Source: Kribbella monticola
Lineage (GTDB): Bacteria > Actinomycetota > Actinomycetes > Propionibacteriales > Kribbellaceae
Reading direction: 5' to 3'
Length of the DNA: 64,000 nucleotides
Assembly (NCBI RefSeq): GCF_003261635.1
Contig: NZ_QFXK01000003.1
Location: forward strand, 234,336 to 298,335
The notes under the pieces were generated by a model. The model made no database searches. It was not told the origin of the DNA and saw only the letters and a list, made by a program, of their open reading frames with translations. A program made the translations under genes and the position numbers. Below are positions 25,944 through 34,662 of the stretch, in pieces. How positions within the stretch are numbered: the first letter of the stretch is position 1; each line of letters opens with the position of its first letter.

Positions 25944-26444
25944 GTGACGCCCGACTCCCCTATCGCCATCCGCCTGGCCGTGCCCACCGAGTACGACGCG
26001 GTCGGTGAGCTGACCGCCTCGGCCTACCAGAGCGACGGCTTCATCCCGGCGGGCTCCGACTACGGCCGGACCCTGCGCTCGGCCGCCGACCGCGCCGCCA
26101 AGGCGGAACTCTGGGTCGCGGCTACGGCCACGGAACTGTTGGGAACGGTCACGTTCTGTCCCGTCGGCTCCGTCTACCGCGAGATCGGCCGCGACGACGA
26201 GGGGGAGTTCCGGATGCTCGGCGTCTCCCCCGCAGCCCGCGGCCGCGGCGTCGGGACCGCGCTGACCGAGCACTGCATCCAGCGCTCCCGCGAGCTGGGC
26301 TTCGCCCGCGTGGTGATGAGCAGCGCCCGGCCGATGACGACCGCCCACCGGATCTACGAACGCCTCGGCTTCACCCGTCTCCCCGAACGCGACTGGTCGC
26401 CCCGCCCCGGAGTCGATCTGTACGCCTTCACCCTGGACCTGTGA
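25944..26444 (+). CDS. GNAT family N-acetyltransferase
   Basis: A 166-residue acetyltransferase. GNAT motif A is FRMLGVSPAARGRGVGTALTEHCIQRSRELGF, with the acetyl-CoA pyrophosphate loop (RGRGVG), then AHRIYERLGFTRLPERDW in motif B. It starts at the GTG at 25944. The stop overlaps the next gene's GTG by 4 bp, so the two are probably translated together. The acceptor substrate is unknown. Confidence 0.9.
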   Translation: MTPDSPIAIRLAVPTEYDAVGELTASAYQSDGFIPAGSDYGRTLRSAADRAAKAELWVAATATELLGTVTFCPVGSVYREIGRDDEGEFRMLGVSPAARGRGVGTALTEHCIQRSRELGFARVVMSSARPMTTAHRIYERLGFTRLPERDWSPRPGVDLYAFTLDL

Positions 26445-27328
26445 CCGCGAGTCCCGGCCTGACAGCGCCGCGCACCCTCGAGCCCGCCGAGTGGGAGCCC
26501 TTGCAGGCGGCCCACTTCGAGCGGGTCGACGCCCTGCTCGCCGGTCATCTGGCGCGCAGGCAACGCCGCGAGAAGCACCCGGTGGAGGACTTCCTCTTCA
26601 CCTACTACCCGACCCGCCCGAACCAACTCCGCTTCTGGCACCCCGGCCCGGGCATCCGGCTCGCCGGCGCCACGCAGTACGAGGGCAGGAAGGGCTACCG
26701 GTACGCCGAGGGGGCGGCCGGCCTGGATCCTGCGGAGATCGCTCGTCGCGCGGACTCGATCAGCTGGATCGGTCAGTTGCTCTCGGCAACCGCCGGCCGG
26801 CAGCCTCAGTTCGGCTGCTTCGGGCTGCACGAATGGGCGATGGTCTACCGCGGCGAGGAGGTCCGTCACGACGCCTGGCCGCTCCGTCTGGGTGCTGAGG
26901 GCACCGATCGCGTCGTCGAGTCGCACAAGATCGCCTGCTCGCACTACGACGCGTTCCGATTCTTCACCACGCCCGCGCGCCCGTTGAACGTCCTGCAACC
27001 CACCCGTGAGCTGCAGCCCGCGTTGGAGCAGGGCGGTTGCCTGCACGCCAACATGGACCTCTACAAGTGGGCAACGAAGCTGATGCCCTTCACGCCCAGC
27101 AGTTTGGTCCTCGACTGCTTCGAACTCGCCCGCGACATCCGCACCCTCGACATGCGCGCCTCCCCCTACGACTTCACCGCGCTCGGCTACACCCCGATCG
27201 AGATCGAGACCCCCACCGGCAAAGCGTCGTACGCCGCGGCGCAACGCGCCTTCGCTGACCGCGCCCGTCCCCTCCGCCACCAACTCGCAGAACTCTGCAC
27301 AGAACTGCTGGCGACTGTCATCATCTGA
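26441..27328 (+). CDS. Conserved actinobacterial protein annotated as 3-methyladenine DNA glycosylase-like
   Basis: A 295-residue protein beginning at GTG in the GTGA overlap with the GNAT gene. It has the features of a conserved actinobacterial family usually labelled 3-methyladenine DNA glycosylase: HPVEDFLFTYYPTRPNQLRFWHPGPG, GCFGLHEWAMVYRG, SHYDAFRFFTTPARPLN, GCLHANMDLYKWATKLMPF and DLRASPYD-like DMRASPYDF. I see no helix-hairpin-helix or Mpg fold, so the glycosylase label is a carried-over name that the sequence does not prove. The many conserved His/Asp/Cys residues suggest an enzyme. The KAP NTPase starts 2 bp after its stop. Confidence 0.8.
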   Translation: MTASPGLTAPRTLEPAEWEPLQAAHFERVDALLAGHLARRQRREKHPVEDFLFTYYPTRPNQLRFWHPGPGIRLAGATQYEGRKGYRYAEGAAGLDPAEIARRADSISWIGQLLSATAGRQPQFGCFGLHEWAMVYRGEEVRHDAWPLRLGAEGTDRVVESHKIACSHYDAFRFFTTPARPLNVLQPTRELQPALEQGGCLHANMDLYKWATKLMPFTPSSLVLDCFELARDIRTLDMRASPYDFTALGYTPIEIETPTGKASYAAAQRAFADRARPLRHQLAELCTELLATVII

Positions 27329-27330
27329 GC

Positions 27331-30300
27331 ATGCCGGAGGACGCCGTACCGTTCGACCCGAACCTGACTCCCCGCCTGATCCAGCGCGACATCGAACAGT
27401 CGGGGTCACCGTCGGCCGGAGCGTGGGGTGTCTGGGGAAGTTTCCAAGGTCGGCCGGCCCTCATCACGAATGGCGGGGCGGGCACGGCGACTGTCTGGTT
27501 GGCACTCCGTGACGCGGCGCCGTTCGGTTCCCCCAACTCATTGCAGATCGGATCCGCCCCAAGCGCTCCGAGCAGCCCGGCCAGTCCGGACAGTTCGGGC
27601 AGTTCGGGCAGTCAGAGCAGTTCGAGCACCTCGAGCGCTGACCAGCAGCGGGATTCGTTCCAGAGCCGGATGGACTGGGCCACCTGGAGTGAGGCCCACG
27701 GGCTCATCGCCGGCGGCGCGGCCGGCCGGGACGAGCGCCCGGCGCTGTGGGGCTGGAGACCGGAAGACGACGCTTTCCGGCCTTTCGGTACCGCGGAGCT
27801 GGATGTTCAGTGGTGGGGATCCTGGGGTGAGCTGGACGGCCGGGCCGTGCTGGCCACCGGCGGTATGGGCGGCGTGGTTCATCTGTGGGATGCGGTGGAC
27901 CTCGCGGAGATCGCCGCGTTCGAGGTCAATGACGGCTTGACCACCTGGGGTGCTTGGGGATCGGACAACGGTCAACCGGTGCTGGCGACCGGCGGCCGGT
28001 TCGGGGTCCAGCGGTGGCCGGTGCACGCACTGCGAGAGGCGAATTCGAGCTCGGCGACCCAGCTGCCGGACCTCCTGACCGGACCGGAGACGGTGTGGGG
28101 AACGTGGGGCACGGTCGGTGGCCAATCGGTGCTGGCCACCGGAGACATCACCGGCGCCGTTCAACTCTTCAACCAGCGAACACTTCAGCGGACGTCGCTG
28201 GACCTCGGTTCCGCTCAGCAGAGCCAGCGAAGCGGTGGGAAGACGTGGGGCCAGTGGGCTCGGCTCGGCGATACGAGCGTGCTGATCGTCGGCGCCGGAT
28301 CGGGTGAGGTCTGGTTCTACGATCCGGTGCTCCGGACCACTCGCAGTACCAGCTTGAACCGAGCGGTGACCTGGGGCGTCTGGTCGGTCGTCAACGGCCG
28401 GCCGATCCTGGCTACCGCTGACGAGGCGGATCAGGTGCAGTTCTGGGATCTGGTCTGGGAACGAGCTGTGCCTCGGGTGCCGCGGTACAGCTCGGACACC
28501 GGCGGTGCGGGTGATCGGCTGAACCGGCTGCACGACGCGGCGGCCTTGGCGGACGTGATCACCGCGCGGTCGGCGCGGCCGCCGCTGGCGGTCGGACTGT
28601 TCGGGCAGTGGGGTGACGGGAAGAGCACGTTCCTGGAGATGTTGCACGGGCAGGTGAGTGAGCGGGCTCGCACAGCCGGTACCGCGGACCCGATTGCGCA
28701 CGGCAACATCCGGCAGGTGCGCTTCAACGCCTGGCACTACGCCGAAGCCGATTTGTGGGCCAGTCTGGTCGCCGAGCTTTTCGCGCAGCTGAGTGACGGG
28801 TCGGATCCGGTCCGGGATCAGCGGCAGCGGTCGCGGTTGGCCAGTGAGTTGGTACAGGCCCGCGGGCTGCGGGAGCAACTCGATGCGGCGGAGAAGCGGT
28901 TGGCCGAACTCCGGCAAGCCGACGCGGGCACGGATTGGCAGAGCCTGTCTCCGGCCGCGCGCCTTGATCTGCAGGCCGTGCTCGGAGCGGATGCCGAGAA
29001 GCTCTACAAGGAAAGCGCCGTCACCTCGTCGACGACCCGACTCACCGGCCGATCGCTGAAGAGGTTGCTGAAGGCAATCTCTTGGCGTGGCTGGTTGACG
29101 GCCGCAGCCGGGCTCGCCGCCGCGGTGGTTCTGCTGATCTGGGGTCCGGGTCTGATCCGGTGGCTGGCCGCCGTACCGGTGCTTGTCGGGGTGCTGGCGA
29201 CGGCCCGGGAAGGTTGGTCGCGGATCAAGTCCGTGCGAGAGTTCGCCGATTCGGCGTGGCAGACCGTACGGCGTATCCGCGACGAGCAGAAGCAGCGGTT
29301 GGAGACGGCCGAGGCGGTAGCGGCTGCCGAGGTGGAGGAACTGCGCAAGCGGGTGCAGAACCTCACCTCGGCCGGGCAACTCGCGGGAGTTGTCCAGGAG
29401 CGTGCGGGCGCGGCGTCGTACCGGGAGCGGCTCGGTCTGATGACGCAGATCCGGCAGGACTTCGAGCGGATGGCCGAATTGCTGCGGCCCGACGAGGCCG
29501 CCTCGAACGACGTACCGGTGGTGGATGCGGCCGGCGACGAGCTTCCGGCGATCGACCGGATCGTCATCTATATCGACGATCTCGACCGGTGTCCGCCCGA
29601 CCGCGTGATCGACGTACTGGAGGCCGTGCATCTGCTGCTCGCGGTCCGGTTGTTCGTGATCGTGGTGGCGGTCGATCCGCGCTGGCTGCTGCGCTCGCTC
29701 GCGAGTCACTACCGCGAGATCTTCGAGGAGGCCGACGACGAGCTTCGGGCGACCACGCCCGCGCAGTACCTGGAGAAGATCTTCCAGATCGTGCTCACGC
29801 TGCCCCCGATGGAGCAGGACGGTTACCAGCGGATGATCAGCGATCTGGTCGAGGTACGCGCTCCGGCCGACGAAACCCCGATCACTTCCGTGGCCAACGT
29901 GGCCGGCCAGGCCATCGACGATCCGGCGGTGTCCACCGCAGAGGTCTCGCAGTCATGGGAACCTGACCGGCCGCTCGACCTGAGTTCACAGGTCGTCGAC
30001 CGGGTGGATCCGCTCGCGCTGACGCCCGAGGAGTACAAGCTCATCAATCTGCTCGGGCCGCCGCTGATCTCCGGGCCACGGTCGGTGAAGCGTCTCGCGA
30101 ACAGCTACGGCCTGTTGATCGCCACGGGTTCTTTGACCGGCGAGCGAACCGACCTGCAGCCTGTGCCGGATCGCGGCGGCTCCGTGGCCCTGCCGTACCG
30201 CGCCGGCATGGTGCTGCTCGCGGCCGTGATCGGCTTTCCGATGCTCGGCCCCGATCTCTTTCCTGACCTCCACGCCACAGCGCGCCGCGATCCGCGACTC

Positions 30301-30555
30301 ACGTGGACCGACTATCTCGCCGCGCTCCGCCCAACCGACACCGGCAACCGTCTCGACGCGACGATGGCCCCTGAGCAGGTCCAGCAATGGAACGATCTGC
30401 TCGACGCCCTCGCCGAGATCAGCCACCGCGCCGACCTCAACGATCTGCCACTCCCGCAGGAACTCCACCTCTGGGCTCAGTGGGTCATCCCGGTCGGCCG
30501 GTTGTCCTTCCCCACCGGCAGCGCGGTGAGCAAACTGTTCAGATCGTCGCTTTGA
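27331..30555 (+). CDS. KAP-family P-loop NTPase with N-terminal beta-propeller
   Basis: A 1074-residue multidomain protein. Residues about 30-375 contain seven spaced copies of a motif like WGxWG...G.PVLATGG..G.V..W (starting near 31, 115, 161, 205, 255, 305 and 347), as expected of a WD40-like propeller; a Ser/Gly/Pro-rich linker of 9-bp DNA repeats splits it at 75-105. Then comes a KAP NTPase: Walker A GLFGQWGDGKSTF (422-434), FNAWHYAEADLWASLV, a coiled-coil stretch (500-530), two hydrophobic segments (588-623) inserted in the NTPase domain, a second coiled coil (640-680), and Walker B RIVIYIDDLDRCPPDRV (743-759) with AVDPRWL. KAP proteins are membrane-linked NTPases, some in phage-exclusion systems. 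It follows the glycosylase-like gene by 2 bp. Role unknown. Confidence 0.9.
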   Translation: MPEDAVPFDPNLTPRLIQRDIEQSGSPSAGAWGVWGSFQGRPALITNGGAGTATVWLALRDAAPFGSPNSLQIGSAPSAPSSPASPDSSGSSGSQSSSSTSSADQQRDSFQSRMDWATWSEAHGLIAGGAAGRDERPALWGWRPEDDAFRPFGTAELDVQWWGSWGELDGRAVLATGGMGGVVHLWDAVDLAEIAAFEVNDGLTTWGAWGSDNGQPVLATGGRFGVQRWPVHALREANSSSATQLPDLLTGPETVWGTWGTVGGQSVLATGDITGAVQLFNQRTLQRTSLDLGSAQQSQRSGGKTWGQWARLGDTSVLIVGAGSGEVWFYDPVLRTTRSTSLNRAVTWGVWSVVNGRPILATADEADQVQFWDLVWERAVPRVPRYSSDTGGAGDRLNRLHDAAALADVITARSARPPLAVGLFGQWGDGKSTFLEMLHGQVSERARTAGTADPIAHGNIRQVRFNAWHYAEADLWASLVAELFAQLSDGSDPVRDQRQRSRLASELVQARGLREQLDAAEKRLAELRQADAGTDWQSLSPAARLDLQAVLGADAEKLYKESAVTSSTTRLTGRSLKRLLKAISWRGWLTAAAGLAAAVVLLIWGPGLIRWLAAVPVLVGVLATAREGWSRIKSVREFADSAWQTVRRIRDEQKQRLETAEAVAAAEVEELRKRVQNLTSAGQLAGVVQERAGAASYRERLGLMTQIRQDFERMAELLRPDEAASNDVPVVDAAGDELPAIDRIVIYIDDLDRCPPDRVIDVLEAVHLLLAVRLFVIVVAVDPRWLLRSLASHYREIFEEADDELRATTPAQYLEKIFQIVLTLPPMEQDGYQRMISDLVEVRAPADETPITSVANVAGQAIDDPAVSTAEVSQSWEPDRPLDLSSQVVDRVDPLALTPEEYKLINLLGPPLISGPRSVKRLANSYGLLIATGSLTGERTDLQPVPDRGGSVALPYRAGMVLLAAVIGFPMLGPDLFPDLHATARRDPRLTWTDYLAALRPTDTGNRLDATMAPEQVQQWNDLLDALAEISHRADLNDLPLPQELHLWAQWVIPVGRLSFPTGSAVSKLFRSSL

Positions 30556-30665
30556 GAGCGATCCGGCGAGCCTCAGCCAGCGACTTGGCCGACAGACCGC
30601 CTCCTCATCCCACGCCGGAGAATCAGTCTCCCCAACTCGGGGGGCAGTGCGATGGGCGCGATTGG

Positions 30666-31250
30666 TCAGTGCTGCAGATCGAAAGCTTCGACGATTCGCT
30701 CGGCTGCCTGTTGTGGGGTGAGGAAGGTGTTGTCGACGCGGACATGATCGTGCCGCTCGATCAGGTCTTCGGCCTTGGTGCGCGGGCCGCCGGTGTTCAG
30801 CGTGTAGTCCGCGTCCATCGCGAGCAGGTTGCGCCGGGAGTTCTCGAGATCACGCTTGCTGGCCTTCTGGGTAAGGCGGAACTCGGTGCCGTTGCGGTCG
30901 AGCCGCTCCGCCTGGTCGGCGTACAACTCGACCAGCCGCCCCCGGCCGCCCGCACGCTCGACGATCCGGAGGTAGGACGCGACTGTCTCCGTCTCGCCGG
31001 CGTCGTTCAGGTCCCACACGTACGTGAACACCAGGCCAGGCAGGTCCGACTCGGCGGCCTCCTCGATCACCCGGCGCCGGAACTCCGAGACCAGCCGCAC
31101 GAAAGGCGCCGAGCCGAACGGGAAGATCCCGAGCACCGGCTCGATCGTCGTGTGGTTGTGGAACAACTTGAACCCGGTCAGCTCGCACAACGCGTGCCCC
31201 ACGGTCATTTTCCCGACCGCGGCCGGCCCGAAGACGATCACCAGCTCCAT
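30666..31250 (-). CDS. Small P-loop kinase-like protein
   Basis: A 194-residue protein of the shikimate kinase/AAA_33 type. Walker A is VIVFGPAAVGKMTVGHAL near the N-terminus, with KM instead of the usual KS/KT, then HNHTTIEPVL and a C-terminal region with RVDNTFLTPQQAAERI. It likely phosphorylates a small molecule. I chose the ATG at 31250, which begins at the first strand before the P-loop; the upstream frame is open but unsupported. The gene stands alone between the KAP and VOC genes. Substrate unknown. Confidence 0.8.
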   Translation of the reverse strand: MELVIVFGPAAVGKMTVGHALCELTGFKLFHNHTTIEPVLGIFPFGSAPFVRLVSEFRRRVIEEAAESDLPGLVFTYVWDLNDAGETETVASYLRIVERAGGRGRLVELYADQAERLDRNGTEFRLTQKASKRDLENSRRNLLAMDADYTLNTGGPRTKAEDLIERHDHVRVDNTFLTPQQAAERIVEAFDLQH

Positions 31251-31342
31251 GCGCCCATCGTGACAGCCCACCGCCGTACGCACGAAGGGGTTTTACTCCG
31301 CCGGGACCGCCACCAGCGCCGGGGAGGCGGCTGCGGAGCCGG

Positions 31343-32566
31343 TTAGGCGTCGCCCGGTGTCGAGCCGTCCCCTGGTTCAGTGACGAGCACCAGTTCGTTG
31401 CCTTCGGGGTCGGCGAGCAGCCGGCGATCCGCCGACTGGTCGAGGATCCGGCCACCGGCTGCGACGATCGCGGCGAGGCGCGACTGCGCGAGGTCCGACG
31501 GCACGGCAAGCTCGAAGTGGATGCGGTTGCGTTGCCGGCGCCGCTCCGCCTCCGAAGCATCGAGCTCTTGGAACACCAGCACCGGGTTCAGGCGCCGCGG
31601 ATCGTAGATGTCGCTGGCCTCGGCTCGCCGGTCAGGGGCGTATCCCAGTGCGGCGACCCAGAACGCGCGTACCGCCTCGACGTCGGCCGCGTCGAGAAAG
31701 AGCTGAACGAAGCGAGGCAGCCCCGGATCCGCAGCGGCCCCGAGCTTGCGGGCGACGCTCTGTACCTTTTCGGCGAGGTCGGCGAAGTCGAGCTCAAGGC
31801 CGTGGGCATCGCCCTCCCACTGATCCTTACCGCTGTCGATGATCACGAGCCCGGAGCGCAGGTCGATCAGCAGCGGAAAGCCCGCGTCCTCGGCCAGGGC
31901 CGCTGCTGCGGCGGTCAGCTCACGCTGCTGTGCCGGTGAGGGGGTGCGATAGCACGCCATCGCGCTGAACACCGCCTGCCAGTCGGCTGTCTCGGTTCCC
32001 TCGCCGAGCGCGCCGCCCGGCACCAGGTCGACCTCGTTGCTGTCCGGGTCGGCGTGACGGACCCCGAACGGTCCCGACGCCTCACCAAGATTCGCCTGCT
32101 CGACGGCCGCGGACGGTCGCACCACATCCAGGTGGACGCGGTTTCGTAGCGGTCGCGGCTCGGTCGCCTGCCCGATCCGTACCGCGGGGTCGCGCCGCAA
32201 CCGATCCACCAAACCGCCGTCGTCCGTAGGCACGTAGTCGAGCGCGCGCTGCCAGAACTGCCTCACCGCGGACGGGTTCGGGGAGTCGAACACGACGTTC
32301 AGCGCCTGCAGCACGGCAGGATCCGCGACCAGCCCGAGATCCCGTGCGGCCGCCGACACCGCCTCGGCGTACTCGCCTGAGTCGACGCGCACCCGCAAGC
32401 CGGTCGCGCGCAGGTCGACTGCGATGTCCGCCGACAGCTCTCCGATCCGCCCAGCCAGCGCAGCTCCCTCGACCAGCGAAGGCGTGTCGAACCATGCCGT
32501 CAGCACGCCATCGACGACCCGCCAGTCCGTTCCGATCTCCGCCATGTTCCGCACTGTATAGCTCAT
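31343..32566 (-). CDS. Pterin dehydratase-like plus tandem VOC (glyoxalase-like) domain protein
   Basis: About 407 residues with three parts. The N-terminal 80 residues (TDWRVVDGVLTAWFDTPSLVEGAALAGRIGEL, then VDLRATGLRVRVDS) resemble 4a-hydroxytetrahydrobiopterin dehydratase. A VOC domain follows (VVFDSPNPSAVRQFWQRALDYV ... NRVHLDVV ... DPDSNEVDLV). After a second PCD-like region (LLIDLRSGLVIID ... HGLELDFADLAEKV) comes another VOC domain (LFLDAADVEAVRAFWVAALGY ... NRIHFELAV ... DPEGNELVLV). So PCD-VOC is duplicated. VOC metal positions look partly conserved, so it could be an enzyme or a binding protein. The ATG at 32566 has AGAGGA upstream. Confidence 0.82.
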   Translation of the reverse strand: MSYTVRNMAEIGTDWRVVDGVLTAWFDTPSLVEGAALAGRIGELSADIAVDLRATGLRVRVDSGEYAEAVSAAARDLGLVADPAVLQALNVVFDSPNPSAVRQFWQRALDYVPTDDGGLVDRLRRDPAVRIGQATEPRPLRNRVHLDVVRPSAAVEQANLGEASGPFGVRHADPDSNEVDLVPGGALGEGTETADWQAVFSAMACYRTPSPAQQRELTAAAAALAEDAGFPLLIDLRSGLVIIDSGKDQWEGDAHGLELDFADLAEKVQSVARKLGAAADPGLPRFVQLFLDAADVEAVRAFWVAALGYAPDRRAEASDIYDPRRLNPVLVFQELDASEAERRRQRNRIHFELAVPSDLAQSRLAAIVAAGGRILDQSADRRLLADPEGNELVLVTEPGDGSTPGDA

Positions 32567-32657
32567 TCCGGACGATCCTCTTCCGGATGGCATTCAGGTC
32601 TTGGCCGGCCGCTTGTTCAAGGTTGTCGAATAAACTTGAGTAAGGCACACTCGGGAT

Positions 32658-33938
32658 ATGGCTCGGGTGGAACTGCATCGGTGGCCGGGGCATCCGGATG
32701 GGTTCACCCGGGCCGAACGGCTGGGCGGGTCGTACGAGTTGTACTTTCCGGATCCGTTGGTGGGACGGGAGTTCGACCTCGACGACGAGGTGCTGGCTGC
32801 GCTGGAGGATGCGGCCGGCGATCTCGCGCGGCTGGATGCGACGGCCGCCGTACTGACCAACAGCGAGGCGTTGGCCCGGTTGTTGTTGCGGGCCGAGGCG
32901 GTCGGGTCGTCGCAGATCGAGGGACTGGTGGTCGGGGCACGGCGGTTGCTCAAGGCCGAGGTGCTGAGGGACGACGTGCGGCATCACGACGTCACCGCCG
33001 ACGAGGTGCTCGGCGCGGTGGACGCGATGACCTGGGTGACCGAGTCCGTCCGGACCGGCGACAAACTCGAGGTCGATCACCTGCTCGAAGCACACCGGCG
33101 ATTGATGGCGCACTCGCCGACCCCGGAGTACGGCGGGGAGGTGCGTTTCCTGCAGAACTGGATCGGCGGCCGCTCTCCCGCCGAGGCGTACTACGTTCCG
33201 CCGCCTGCCCAACTGGTGCCCGACCTGCTGGCCGACCTGATGACCTTCGTCCGCGAGTCGCGCCTGCCTGTGCTGGCGAAAGCAGGCATCGCGCACGCCC
33301 AGTTCGAGACCATCCACCCCTTTGCCGACGGCAACGGCCGCACCGGTCGAGCCCTGATCCACCTCGTACTGCGAGCGGATGGGCTCGTCGAGCGCAGCGT
33401 TCCGCCGGTCTCGTTGTCGCTCGCCACCCACGCCACGCAGTACGTCGAAGCGCTCACCGCCTTCCGGCACACCGGCAGGGCGACGAGTCCACGTGCTCGC
33501 AGCGCGGCGAACCAGTGGCTTCTCATGTTCGCCACGGCGTGCAGTCATGCGACCGCCGAGGCGGCTCGCTTCGAGCGCACCGCGGCCGACCTCAAGACCG
33601 AATGGCGCGCGCGAGCAGCGCCCGTTCGCGCCGGCTCGGCTGTCGATCTCCTGATCGAGACACTGCCGGCGGCGCCCGTGCTGACCCTTGCCGCAGCGGC
33701 CAAGCTGATCGACAGGTCTCAGCAGGCCGCCAATCAGGCTCTCACCCGGCTGACCGAGGCTGCCGTCCTGCGCGAGATCACCGACGGCCGCCGCAACAGG
33801 ATCTACGAAGCTCCTGAACTGATCGATGCCTTCACCCTCCTCGAACGCCGGTTCGCCAGCCCGGCCGCGGATACCCTGATCGCGGCGCCTAGCAGACCTG
33901 TTCCGTCGGTGCCACGACCAACACACCGAGCTGATTGA
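32658..33938 (+). CDS. Fic family protein (class II, self-inhibited)
   Basis: A 426-residue Fic protein. The catalytic loop HPFADGNGRTGR (His followed by the phosphate anchor and Arg-Thr-Gly-Arg) is complete, so it can be expected to transfer AMP or another nucleotide part to a hydroxyl of a target. Residues about 82-87 hold SSQIEG, matching the [S/T]xxxE[G/N] inhibitory helix; placed N-terminal, it marks class II. The N-terminal Fic_N domain precedes it, and a C-terminal helix-turn-helix-like region (LTLAAAAKLIDRSQQAANQALTRLTEAAVL) may bind DNA. The target is unknown. The next gene has a LexA box 27 bp after this stop. Confidence 0.92.
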   Translation: MARVELHRWPGHPDGFTRAERLGGSYELYFPDPLVGREFDLDDEVLAALEDAAGDLARLDATAAVLTNSEALARLLLRAEAVGSSQIEGLVVGARRLLKAEVLRDDVRHHDVTADEVLGAVDAMTWVTESVRTGDKLEVDHLLEAHRRLMAHSPTPEYGGEVRFLQNWIGGRSPAEAYYVPPPAQLVPDLLADLMTFVRESRLPVLAKAGIAHAQFETIHPFADGNGRTGRALIHLVLRADGLVERSVPPVSLSLATHATQYVEALTAFRHTGRATSPRARSAANQWLLMFATACSHATAEAARFERTAADLKTEWRARAAPVRAGSAVDLLIETLPAAPVLTLAAAAKLIDRSQQAANQALTRLTEAAVLREITDGRRNRIYEAPELIDAFTLLERRFASPAADTLIAAPSRPVPSVPRPTHRAD

Positions 33939-33964
33939 CTTTCCGCGCTTTCTCGATGAACAAT

Positions 33965-33980
33965 TCGAACATACGTTCGA
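33965..33980 (+). promoter_or_regulatory. LexA (SOS) box
   Basis: TCGAACATACGTTCGA is a perfect palindrome (TCGAAC-N4-GTTCGA), identical to the actinobacterial LexA consensus. It lies 36 bp upstream of the ATG at 34016 and contains the -10-like TACGTT (33972-33977), so LexA would block the promoter. It points at the DinB-family gene. Confidence 0.85.
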
Positions 33981-34015
33981 GAGCAGGACCAAATCGGGGA
34001 GTGTGGGGATCTGTG

Positions 34016-34597
34016 ATGCCGGAGCCGTTCGACTGGGACATCCTGCAGCGACCATCGGCGATGGCGATGGTGCGCGGGCAGCTCGGCTTCAGCTGGATGG
34101 TGTTGTCGGGCCGGCTCGCGGCGCTGACCGACGAGGAGTACTTCTGGCGCCCCAGCAGCGAAGCGCTGACCGTCGTCCGCCGGCAGTACGCCGGCCGGTT
34201 CAGATCGCTGGGGTCCGGTGAGTGGGTCGCCCAGTGGCCGGACGAGCCGGATCACCGCGGGCCGCGGACCATCGCCTGGCTGATCGCCCATCTGACCGAG
34301 ACCTTCTTCGAGCGCTGGGAGTGGACCTTCGGCGCGAGCAGACAAGGCCGGGCCGACATCACCCTGCACGGCAACGCGCAGGACGCGGTCGCCTGGCTCG
34401 CGCACTGGGTGGACGCCTGGAGCAACTCGATCGCCGAGCTGGACGAGGACCAGGCGATGACCGTCGGCCTGTCCCAGGCCACCGAGCTCGACGCCGCCGA
34501 GCCCTTCGGCCACGTCGTCCTCCGGCTCAACCGCGAACTCATCCACCACGGCTCGGAAATCATGACGCTGCAAGATCTCCACAGCCTCGCCGCCTGA
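34016..34597 (+). CDS. DinB superfamily protein
   Basis: A 193-residue four-helix-bundle protein of the DinB/DfsA superfamily. DinB-like features: FSWMVLSGRLAALTDEEYFWRPSSEA near the N-terminus, RTIAWLIAHLTETFFERWEWTFG in the middle, where one metal-binding His is usual, and HVVLRLNRELIHHGSEIMTLQDL at the C-terminus with HxxxE/H-type ligands. The family often binds a metal and acts in thiol-dependent transfer reactions; it is unrelated to the DNA polymerase DinB. A perfect LexA box upstream indicates that it is SOS-inducible. The ATG at 34016 has GGGGA upstream; a GTG three bases earlier is equally possible. Confidence 0.85.
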   Translation: MPEPFDWDILQRPSAMAMVRGQLGFSWMVLSGRLAALTDEEYFWRPSSEALTVVRRQYAGRFRSLGSGEWVAQWPDEPDHRGPRTIAWLIAHLTETFFERWEWTFGASRQGRADITLHGNAQDAVAWLAHWVDAWSNSIAELDEDQAMTVGLSQATELDAAEPFGHVVLRLNRELIHHGSEIMTLQDLHSLAA

Positions 34598-34662
34598 CCG
34601 AAGGCGCTCCGGGTACGTCGCCGACGGCTGGCCCGTCTTCAACGCCGACTGCAGCACCTTCC

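Noticed and set aside
27538..29709. 723-residue minus-strand open frame inside the KAP NTPase gene
   Set aside because: Arises from GC-rich antisense; the plus-strand protein has clear Walker motifs.
32082..34055. Long minus-strand frame across the Fic gene
   Set aside because: Antisense of the Fic protein with intact HPFADGNGRTGR; no recognisable domain in the minus-strand translation beyond the part that shadows the VOC gene.
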